From: Sorghum bicolor
Lineage: Eukaryota; Streptophyta; Magnoliopsida; Poales; Poaceae
DNA length: 64,000 bases
NCBI RefSeq assembly: GCF_000003195.3
Contig: NC_012873.2
Location: 5,913,894-5,977,893, forward strand
Direction: 5' to 3'
The translations under genes and the position numbers were made by a program. Positions 9,114-19,953 of the stretch are shown in pieces. Under the pieces are notes generated by a model. That model was not told where the DNA came from. It was given only the letters and a program-made list of their open reading frames with translations, and did not search any database. The number at the start of each line of letters is the position of its first letter. The first letter of the stretch is position 1.

Positions 9114-12100
9114 TTAATCCAAAGTGGTGATTTTAGGCTGCAAATCTGGAATTGATGGGTTCTCTTGCAAAGCCATAGCGTTGTTCACCTGGTTGCCTCC
9201 TTGCTGCAAATTAACTAATCCAAAGTATGTTCCGGCAGGACCCTTGGTCATGAGGGATGCATGTGTTCCTGTCTCCACAACAACTCCTTTCTCAAGCACA
9301 ACAATCATGTTGCAGTTTTGAATAGTGCTCAGCCTGTGTGCCACCACTATACTTGTCCTGCCGACCATGAGTCGGTCCAATGCCTCTTGGACCACATTCT
9401 CAGACTGGCTGTCCAATGCACTAGTAGCTTCATCTAGTAGCAAGATAGCAGGGTTCTTCAATATTGCACGAGCGATTGCAATGCGCTGCTTCTGTCCTCC
9501 AGACAATTGAACACCTTGCTCACCACACCTTGTCTCATATCCATCCTTGAGGTTGCTAATGAAGCCATGTGCATTTGCTGACCTTGCCGCATTCTCAATT
9601 TCTTCCTCACTAGCTGCTTCTGTGCCATACACAATGTTCTCTCTAATGGTACCTGCAAACAGTGTTGGCTCTTGGCTAACTAGCCCAATGTGCTGTCGTA
9701 AGGACCGAAGATTGTATGCTTTGATGTCTTTACAATCGATCTCTACTACCCCACTAGTTGGGTCATAGAACCTCTCTATAAGCCCAATGATGGTTGATTT
9801 GCCTGAACCACTTTGCCCAACAAGTGCTGTTGACTTAGCTGGTTGGATGCTCAAGGAGAATCTCTTAAAGATGATCACATCTGGTCTTGATGGATATGCA
9901 AAATCAACTCCTCTAATGTCCACTTCGCCTTTGAGCTTTTCTGGTTTATATCCCTCAGGGTTGTCAGGATCTATTTTCGTTTCCCTGTCAAGAATGGCAA
10001 ACACTGAAGCAACTGCATCAGCACCCTTAGCAAGATCTGCTGTCATACTGCCTGCATCTGCTATCACCAATGTTGTGCTTATTAGAATTAGAAAGGTTTG
10101 GAAAAAGGCCTTTGCAGTAATGTGGTGCCCATCTAGGAGTATGCCAGTATACCAGAAGGTGAGTGCCCATGTGCATCTCAAAAGGCTTGTGGAGGTGCCA
10201 AGGCCAATACCTGCAAACCAGGACTGTCTTATGCTTTCCTTGCATGGGCCTTCTTGTGCTTGGTCAAATAGGCACATGATGCGATTCTGGGATGAGAAAG
10301 CACTTATGGTTCGAAGATTAGAGACGGCCTCAGCAGCTAGCTTACTACATTCAGCTTGTGCTTGTGTTGATTTCTCAGACATGCTCTTTAATAAGACATA
10401 GCGAGTATAATAGCAGATAATGCTAAATGGCTGCACTGCAATCATCAAAATTGCTAAACGCCAAGCAATCACCAGACCCATGATGTAGGCAGTTAGAACA
10501 GCTGAAACTGTATGGATCACTAGAGACATTCGATCACCCACAAGCGACCTCACCTGCAACACAAATGTTATGTTTGGTCAAGTATTATTCTCTTCTAAAT
10601 ATTTCTAGCTTTATTTTGTACTTACAATGTTGGCATCAGTGGTAAGCCGTGAGCATATGGAACTACTAGAGTTGTCATCTTGGTCAAACCACCCAATCTC
10701 GAAAGTGAGATATTTAGCGAGCATTTGTTCTCTGACCCTCTTGGTGAGGTATTCCCCCGTGGAAGCAAAATTGTAGTGTTGCCCAATATTAACCATGAAC
10801 GTGAGCATTGCAAGGCCGATGGAGATAAGTGCATAAGTCCTTGTTTTCTCCTTGATCTCTTCATGATCTGTAGAGAAGTAGATCGAAATCATGCTGCCCA
10901 TGATATAGCAAAACGCAGGTTGTATGCCTCCAGAGACAATTGCACTAAAGCTCCCCAACAACCCCTGCTTCCACTCTGGTGCATTGAGCATTAGTAGCCT
11001 CTTGAAGGATGGCACAGGAAGCTTTGGATTCTCTATGTTACCATTGTCTTTTGTATCACCCATTGACCTTGTTGTGATCGACCTACTTGCTGTAGAGAAA
11101 CCCCTACTTTGCTTGTTTGATTGCAACATAACATATGCATTCCTAGTCTCACAAACCTCGGTAGTCTCAGTTGGATCTCTGGTCTGTTGAAGGTGGACAA
11201 GAGTTGAGTAAAGGCCATTCTCATTGGCAATGAGGTCATCATGGGAGCCCAACTCCTTAACCTCACCAGACTTCATGAAAGCAATCAAATGAGCATTTCG
11301 TATGGTAGAGAGCCGATGTGCAATGATAATAGTAGTTCGACCCATGGAGGCCAGGTCAAGTGCCTCCTGGACCACATGCTCTGAATTAGTGTCTAATGCA
11401 CTAGTAGCTTCATCAAGGAGAAGGATCTTGGGTGACTTTAGGATTGCTCTAGCAATAGCAATCCTTTGCTTCTGCCCTCCAGACATTTGGATTCCACGCT
11501 CACCTACCTGTTTTTATTATGTATTTCATTAGTGTCCAAGTAAAAAAAACTTATATTTAATTGAAAGGTCAATGTTCCTAGGATTTGGAAAATGTATACA
11601 AATAAAATGAACTCGTTTCATGTTGATCTAACACTTGTAACCATATGTAGTTTCTTGAAACAAAAAGGTTAACCGAAGTTTGTTGTGGCATGAATATAGA
11701 GATTTGACTTTGTTAATTACTTTAGCAATTTCGGCATGTTTGGTGCTAGCTAATTGCCGCAACAAACTTTTGTTTGTACAACATTCTTTGTTCCATTTAA
11801 AAACTTTTTTAATAGTAAGTGTATACATTGCACGATACACGACTATTGAAAAATGGTCAAGACATCCCCTGGTTAGAAGCATATGTATATTTTGAAGTTA
11901 TGTAATATAGACACATATGCAAATTGATATGTCTGTTCAGTTTGTCTCTTGAAACTTTTGCTCAATGGTATATTGTTTTAACGAGTTTTACATATCTAAT
12001 TTATATGCATTTACTTTCCCATTGTCATGAACTAAATATATAAGTTGCCAAGGGCCCGTATATGCCTTTTTTTTATAAAAAAAATCAATGATTAAAACCT

Positions 12101-14710
12101 CAATAAATTAAGCATATTGGCTCAATATGTGATTGTTTGAAATTTGAAGTGATCATTCTACTCAATAAGTGTGTGCTTTTGTCACAATGGAAAGATGCTA
12201 AGGTTACCCATCTTTAAAGATGATGATAGGTCTCGTCACCTTCTTTGTGAACATTCTAACTTTTTGTGTGCATTATTTACGCATAGCTTGCAATAATATT
12301 GACTTTGATGCAACTACTCTTCTTGTTTATTTGTAATTTTTCTTTGATATATATCATCCGGTTACATGGCGAGCCACATTAACGTTATAGTTTTAACATT
12401 AAGTCTAAATTACTATAGCATGTAAGACTTGTGTTTGGATAACCTCTACAATAATTTTCAATTCAAATTACTATCAACTATTTTAATAGACAATAAAAAT
12501 AGACCTGAAAGGTTGTGTTATACCTATAGATCTGTATTTGGATAGAGTGCTTCGAAAGTAGATATTGACGTGCCTGAACCATGAGGCTTATATTGGGTTT
12601 TAACTCTAGACAACCCTATCGTGCTTGGGAGTGAAAGACTTTGTTGTTATTGTTGGACGTGTTAATGAGATACCAGTTGATTTTTAAGTTAAACTAAGGG
12701 TCACAACAGACATCATAACTTATATTGAAAAAAATAAATTATCGATTTTTAGTCGTTAGTTTGATAGATGATAGTTTAGGACATAATTATAAAGTAACAT
12801 AAGAGATACAAAATTCTATGAATAATGCTTTGGCTTTTCGTAAGGTAATAAAGTAGGCTTTTATAAAAAAAAGGAGAAAGCGCTAGTTCAATCAAGGAGA
12901 GGATGCTACCTGCGTGTCGTATCCCCGCGGCAACTGCGAGATGAAGCTGTGGGCGTTGGCCGCGTTTGCCGCGGCGACGACCTCCTCCTCCGTGGCGTCC
13001 TCCTTGCCGAGCAGGATGTTCTCCCGGATCGACGTCGCGAACAGCGCCGGCTCCTGGCTGACGAGCCCCATCTGCGCGCGCAGCCACTTGAGCCGCAGCC
13101 GCCGGATGTCCACGCCGTCCAGGGTCACCTCCCCGGCCGACGGGTCGTAGAAGCGCTCAAGCAGCGCGATCACCGTCGACTTCCCTGACCCACTCTCGCC
13201 GACCAGCGCCACCGTGCGCCCGGCCGGCACGTGCAGGTTGAAGTTGACGAAGATGGGGCTCTTGGGTCGCGACGGGTAGCAGAACTCCACGTTCCTGAAC
13301 TCCACCTCGCCGGCGACGTTGTCCAGCACGTCGCCGGCGCTACTCTCTGAGTCTATCTTGGGCACCCGCCTGATCAGCTCCATGATCCTCTCCGCCGCCG
13401 AGGTCGCCTCTGACAAGTACTTGATGTTTGACAGCGCCGTCCCCAGTGCTCTGCGTGCAGTGGTTCGATCGTCAATGGTGTCGGCGTCTCTAGTATCATC
13501 GAAACAGAATTTACAGCTAGCTTCGCCGACGTACCCGCCTCCGAATACGATGATGAGGGCGACGTTGTAGACGGTGCCGCCTCTGTAGCCATGGTACATG
13601 ACGAGGCGGCTGCCGTACCAGACGGTGAAGGCCAAGATGGCGATGCGGATGCCACCGGTGCCGAGGGCGACGCCCTTGGCGAGCCCCTGCTTGAGCCCGA
13701 GCCGCACCGACTCGTCCAGCGCGGCGGCGAACCGCGCCGCGGTGGATCTCTCCGCGACGAACGAGTAGACGGTGCGCACCGACGAGATCGCCTGCTCGGC
13801 GATGGCGCCCGGGCGCGTGTGCAGCTCCCTGATCCGGCGCGCCAGGCTGATGAGGACGCGGCTGTAGAGGAAGCCGGGGATGATGAGCAGCAGCACGGAT
13901 GGCAGCGCCACCAGCGTGAGCCGCCACATCAGGAGGAACGCGACGGCGTAGCTGGCCACGAACGCGGCGACGTTCGTCAAGAAGTTGGGCAGCTTCTCGC
14001 TCAGCACGTCCTGCACGGCGAGGCTGTCGTTGGAGACGCTGGTGATCACCTCCGACGACGTGGAGCCGCCGGTCTTGAGGTCGAAGTACTCCACGTCCTG
14101 CCGGAGCACCGCCCGAAGGTATCGCAGCCGCATCCGCTTTGCCTGCCGCTCCGCCGTCCGCGTCCAGCAGTATCCCTCTGCACGAAGAAGAGCGGTAAAA
14201 TCTACGATGTGAGAGGCTGAGCGCCAGCAGCCGGCCGGCCGGCCGGACCGTCGGCGGCATGTTTGCTTGCGCTGTGCACGCTCACCTAGGAACGCCGTGA
14301 TCCCGTGTGCGGCAGCCAAGTAGAGGGTGTACCTCACGTTCTGAACATAGAGACCAGGTGGATGCGTCAGTGTTGTTGTTCATGTAATTAACATTGCCTG
14401 CTAGGATTTGGATGGAGATTGGAGATCAGAGATGGAACGAACTCGATGATCGCACCTCATTCATCTTGGGGACGAACTGCTGGAGATGATCAGGGCCGCT
14501 GCCAGCGTCGTCGAAGACGCGGCTGGTGATGGCCAGCATCACCGGCGTGGACATGCCGTCGCCAATGGCGCCCACTAAGCCCACCACCATTAGCGCCACG
14601 TCCACTGCATCTGCGTGCTTGAACACCAAGGCGAACTTCGTCGTCAACATCGGCGTCGACCTCGTCTTCGTCTTCACGGACTGCGGAGACCCGTCCTCAT
14701 CCTCACCCAA
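9114..14710 (-). CDS. ABCB-type full-size ABC transporter (gene B), start codon altered
   Basis: Six-exon gene: 14456-14710, 14286-14340, 13535-14177, 12910-13450, 10626-11507, 9114-10553. All splice sites are GT-AG and all phases are compatible; the sum is 3816 bp (1271 codons before the stop). Layout is TMD1-NBD1-TMD2-NBD2, as in plasma-membrane P-glycoprotein-like exporters of the ABCB15 group; the substrate cannot be read from sequence. NBD1 has Walker [10 protein letters not shown], signature MSGGQKQ, Walker [13 protein letters not shown] and AHRLST. NBD2 has [16 protein letters not shown] and the same Walker B. Oddity: the codon aligned with the ATG of gene D (ATGGGTAAGGAC) reads TTGGGTGAGGAT here, with no upstream in-frame ATG before a stop. 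The first in-frame ATG is at 14648-14650 (residue 21), still ahead of TM1, giving 1251 aa. Out-of-frame upstream ATGs encode a short MMCSMPC peptide. Confidence 0.88.
11508..12909 (-). other. Intron 4 of gene B
   Basis: AT-rich 1402-bp intron between the two halves of NBD1, donor CAG|GTAGCA, acceptor ACAG before GTAGGTGAGCG (minus strand). It shares the 'ggtcaagacatcccctggttagaa' phrase with intron 4 of pseudogene A (near 1951-1975), supporting common descent. No gene seen inside. Confidence 0.8.
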
Positions 14711-15112
14711 ATTGTCAGCAGGGCATGCTGCACATCATGTCAGTGCTATATTGTTTCTGATTACCGACCTTTTCAAAGAGCACCATTGGTGATTGGGGCG
14801 CCGGGGCACGTGAGGCGCGGTGACTCCACGTCTGCAACCATGATTGCAATCCAGGTGTTGTGAAGGAAATCAGTGCGTCTGTTCGGCTTTCCCACTGCGT
14901 CACTCGGTGTTCGTCACCAACACTCTGTCATCGTTCGTCATCACGACACCTACCACTGCTTGCCATCCATCATATTCGTCTATCGTTGGCGTCGCCATCA
15001 ATCTCCGTTTCGTCACCATCACTCGGCATTCATCGGGGAAACTTGTCGTCTTTCATCTCCGTTCCTAGCCATTCCTTGGCATCTCTTCACATCATAAGTA
15101 TCCCCATTAGAG

Positions 15113-17260
15113 TGTAAGCCCATGGTCCATGGGCCTGCCGACTTAGGCTCTACATCATCCCTATATATACTCAATAATTGTCACTAATCAATGTTAATTT
15201 AGAATTATTCAAACCCTAATACTCTCCTGGTATAAACGAGACTATGTTTCGCTCCTGCGGCCTTTACCACTTCTGCAAACCCTACCACCACCGCTAAGAC
15301 CCTCGCTGGCCAGTTCACCATCGCTCACCTCTTGCCAGCATCCTCCTCCTGCTGCCATCTGATCTTGCCGATTGCGTGCGCATCTTCTTTTGTGCCCCCG
15401 CCGCAAAGATCACGCCGGGTCTCCATGACGCTGCCCAATCTCGACACCACTACAACGGTTGTCACTAAACATCTGTGCCTCTAGCGCGAGGCCGAAGCCA
15501 AGGTCGCCGCCCTCGAATTACGAGACCAAATACACCGTTATGCACGCATAGGCCTTCATCATCCTCAACATCTTGACCCTATGACGTTGGATCGCGCCGC
15601 CAGCAACTACAGCCAATGGCGCACCCTCTTCCTCGTCATCCTCAGTAAGTACGCCCTCACAGATCACATCCTATCCAATGAAGCCAACCTCGACCACTCG
15701 GTGTGGGTGCAGATGCACTGCACCATCGCCACCTGGATCTACAGTACCATCACCGGCGATCTTCAATAGACGGTGATGCTTCGCAACCCGAACGCCCGCA
15801 TCATCAGGTCGGTCCTCGAATTTGAGTTCTTTGGCTAGCGTGAATAGCACGCACTCCTCCTCTTCATCGAGTTCCATGCAATCAAGTAGGGGGCAATGCC
15901 CATTTGCTGACTTCTATCGTTGATTCGAGATAATGGACAGCGCCCTCACCGAGTTCGGGGATCCTGATACTGACCCTCCTTCATGGGCTTAATGGGAAGT
16001 TTTGTCATACAATTTGTAACTTGAAGATGCAACACCTTCCCGACCTTTGAGGAGGCCCACACCCTGCTCCTTCGCAAAGAGATGGACATCAATTTCGCTA
16101 ACAAGGATTCTCCACCGCCTACCTTCATTGCTGCGCCTCCTGCTCCCTAGTGCCCACCAGACGGATCTGCTAATGGTGGTCCTAGCAGTGTTCCGGGTGG
16201 TGCGCCCGGTGGCCCAAGTGGCAATCCTGGTGGCGGTTCCCACCAGTGCTCCAACAACCGTGCACTGTAGAAATGGCGAAAAATCCACTGCTCCTAGTAC
16301 CTAGGGTTATAACTCTAGAGAACCAATCTCAGAGCCACGCCTCTGCTTGCCCTAACCCCTAACCCTTGGGAGAGCACCATCTAGCTATGGCCACACCCCT
16401 ATGGCACCGGCGCCCCATCTAGGTTGGCATCGCGCCTTCCTTCTAGACATTCGAGCCATATGAGGTGTTCACCATGGTGCCCCAGGAGTTTTTGTCCTAC
16501 TACGCGACACACAGGGCCTCACCGCCCACCTCGGTGCTCCCCTAGGTTTGTCTATGGGGGTGTGCCCATCTCAACGCCTGCCTACACCGCTACGCCTCTC
16601 TAGCAGCCGTCCCATCCCTCTTAGATGGAAATGTTGGGTGGCTCTTGGGATCAGCAGTCATTGATCAACAACTTCAACACCATGTCCTTGACGCCACTAC
16701 TAATAGTGCATCCTTCTTCATTTGGTCCTTTAGTTTATCTATCATTATTGGGAACATGGCCTTGCTTTCTGTTACCTTTGGGTCATCCTCCTTTTCCATG
16801 CGCATAATGACCCCTGGTTCTTTCTAATGATTTAGTCGCACCTAGCATTATTAAGAACTTGATTTCTATTTGTCATTTTACCACTAATAACAATTGTTCC
16901 AATTGAGTTTGACCCATTTGGCCTTGACCTCTACTTGTTCTTTTTGCCAGCAAGCAACACTCCCTCCCTCACCGCCACCACGTCCTTCACCACTCTTTGG
17001 TACCGTCATATCGGTCATATCAGTCACGAGGCCTTGTCCAAGCTACCAATTCCAATGCTATTACTTGTAATAAACACACCTTTGATCATATATGTCATGC
17101 TCATGCCTATCAGTTAGGTCATCATCTATGTCTTTCTTTTAGCATGTCAAATACTCGTGTGCGTAAACCTTTTGATTTAATACATTGTGATATTTGGAAA
17201 TCTCCTGTTGTTAGTGTGTTGGGTTACAAGCACTACCTTGTCACCAAAGCATTACCTGTT
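15113..17260 (+). mobile_element. Degenerate Copia retrotransposon, 3'-truncated
   Basis: Decayed relative of the 2642-8367 element. A 115-bp LTR-like segment (15113-15227) starts TGTAAGCCC, ends near 'aaaccctaatactctcc' and is followed by TGGTATAAAC at the primer-site position. A gag fragment is readable at 15581-15769 (QWRTLFLVILSKYALTDHI), then many stops and frameshifts. At 16625-16700 WDQQSLINNFNTMSLTP matches the WDQ...FSTMALTP segment ahead of the protease in the intact element. At about 17000-17240 an integrase zinc site and core start remain (WYRHIGHISHEAL, CHAHAYQLGHH, FDLIHCDIWKSPVV). Reverse transcriptase, RNase H and a 3' LTR were not found. It lies in the upstream flank of gene B. 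The right boundary is approximate. Confidence 0.75.
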
Positions 17261-19302
17261 CTCCCTAAGGTTACTCTAGATATCTAACACATTCTCATGT
17301 GCCATATTGGCCTATTCTTGAAACAACCTCCATGTAAACATGTTCTGCTCAACACACCATGCTTAGTGTCTCCCATGCTCTCCTAGCCTACATACTTGCC
17401 TACCCAAACCTCAAGGCACCGGCCACCTCAACAATGAGTCCACCCTAGCATCCTTCTTGTGCACTCTGCTGGCTTGCTACTCGGTAGAACCCTAACATTC
17501 ACCCCCAATGACCTACTCATCAACACAGATTTACTAGAGTCTGAGATGACACCCCTCACAATGATCCTTGTCACCGTGATCGCCTCATCACTCACCTCTA
17601 GTGAGTAAGTATAGGCCAAATTTAGACAAACAGATATGTTGAATATCAATCGATGCCAGAATCAATCATAGAAATGGATGAATGGACGGATGTCATATTA
17701 ACTAAGGACAAAATTGAGTTAGCCTATGAATTGTTGTATGGATATATGCATGATGAATTAACATTGTGGTATGTTCTTTGAAATGTCATATCATTTTCTT
17801 ATTTGCCAATGGTGACTACATTGGCGCTTAACCTTGATGATTGGAGTCACAAGTGAGAGCATAAGGCAAACGATAAAACATGAACCATGATTACTTTGAT
17901 GCTCATTTGATTCCTATCTTCAAATAAACCCATGTGTTGTGGTTGTTACAAATTCACGAAGCAATATCCTACCTGCCACTAATAGAAAAAGTCACTCTAG
18001 ACAAAACACTTAATTATAATATGGAAAAGCCACTTAAAATTGACAAGATATTGTATTGCTGCTAATACCCTCATAGTATTGGAGAATGCACGCAAATGCA
18101 ACCTCTGCTTCACAAGATATATAATGTAACGAACATGAAAACTTATATAAATATCTTAGTAATTTCTAAAATAAAAGGCAACCAATGGGCTAGACGCCAT
18201 TGATTCTTCCTAGGTCAGCCTTTTCTTGTAAATGTTCACGAAATTCTGAATTTGGCAGACAAAAGCGAGGTCAAATGTAGAACCACTCTAGTTAGATGGC
18301 TAGAGGGATCATAATCTGCAAGGAATGGGATCTGATGATGATGATCCAGGCATATAACCCATACAATAAATATTCAGATGTTTGTTTCTTGCAATATCTG
18401 GATGTAGTGGAAAGAGCTAGCAGTTGGATCTTAGTTGTAGGGGTGGTAAAAATATAAGGTAGTGAAAAGTCGTCACAATTCGTGAGGCGGTTGGAACCAT
18501 GTGGTGTGGTGCATGACCACTCCATCCACCGTGATTCAGATCTTGGTGTTTACTTAATTATTTCGATATCCTGCAGGGGCTCACGACCCTCCAGTTCTAT
18601 CAAAAAAAATTATTTCGATATCGGGGAGTTTATTGGTTTTGTGCATCCCTGTGGTGTAGTCTAAAAAAAATTATATACTCCATCCAGAAAGATATTGGTC
18701 ATTACTTAATACATATATTCAAGTTCTAAAAAACAAATGGGGGTTGCACTGGTATCCTTTATTTATTTATATACTCCATTAAGTAAAGGCAAGGAAGGGA
18801 AAAATACAAAAAAGTTGCTTAGAAGCAGAAAGAACGAGTTGGGTTAGTGAAAGATTGACGAGGCTAAAACGACCCGCACTTGCAATCGAAAAGAGCAATA
18901 ATTTATTTGACTGCTGAGTACACGATATTTATGTGGTGTGGCAACAGCGAAGCACGGTGCTTGTCGTTGTTTGAGATGACATCGTTTTCACGCTCATATT
19001 GGCACTATCTCTCTACTCGTTCTCGACCTCTGCTTCCTTTTTTTTTCTCTTCACCGTCCCTTAGCACTGAGGCAATTGATGATAATAATTCACAGATGAG
19101 AGGGAAAGGTGACCAGAGGAATCAAATGGCACCGATGTGACTAGCTTACAACCCACTAGCCACTAAGTGCCAACGAGTTATGCACGTTTAATTGTTTTCG
19201 TTTGTTTATTTATATAGATGATGGGGCCTCTAGGGTGCCCACGAGTTATGAAAAACGTTTAGTTGTTTCCATTGGTCTATTTATAGATGTGTCACGTATA
19301 AA
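17261..19302. other. Intergenic, AT-rich
   Basis: No convincing gene. 17300-17650 has stop-riddled GC-moderate sequence that may be more decayed retrotransposon. Near 18670-18790 there are two 'tatactccat' phrases that resemble Stowaway ends, but no complete element is defined. The rest shows nothing I recognise. Confidence 0.45.
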
Positions 19303-19320
19303 CACTACTGGAAAACAGGA

Positions 19321-19592
19321 CTTCGCCAAGTGTCTGGGGCACTTGGCGAAGGCCACTTTACACTTGGCGAAGGCTTCGCCGAGTGCCGCACTCGGCGAAG
19401 ATCACTCGGCGAAGAGCTCTTCGCCGAGTGCCACGTGGCAGGCACTTGGCGAAGCCTCTGCCTTCGCCAAGTGCCAGCCACGTGGCACTTGGCGAAGCCC
19501 CTCAGCCGTGACTTTTACACTTGGCTTTCCCAGCTTCGCCAAGTGCGGCACTTGGCGAAGAGGCCTTCGCCAAGTGCAGCACTTGGCGAAGC
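19321..19592. repeat. Left subterminal repeat array of the CACTA element
   Basis: About 14 copies of CTTCGCC(A/G)AGTG in both orientations within about 270 bp, often as facing pairs. In En/Spm such subterminal motifs are the binding sites of the TNPA-type protein; that role here is inferred. Confidence 0.92.
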
Positions 19593-19953
19593 TGGGAAAT
19601 TTTATTTTTTTTAAAAAAAATGTCCGGGCTATTTCCGCGCAATCCGCTATTAGGACAGCGTATCCATCGACAATTACTCATCACATATATCACAATATAT
19701 CACAATATAGCACATATATCACATATATCGCAATACAACCATCGACATGTCCACAACCACATATCATCCATCACAATCACATAAACACATCGTCCATCCT
19801 CGACGAACACCACGTCCAACACATAGTCCATCACATAGTCCATCACAATCCATCAACTAAGTCCAACACATAAACAAGTAAAGGGACGTGCGAGGTACCT
19901 ACTGCTCCCCCTGGTGAGCAGAGTGTGAATCAGCCCACTGGTCCCACACAGGG

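Noticed and set aside
13591..14220. Plus-strand frames opposite exon 3 of genes B, C and D
   Set aside because: Antisense shadows of GC-rich ABCB exons, repeated in each paralogue because the exon is conserved.
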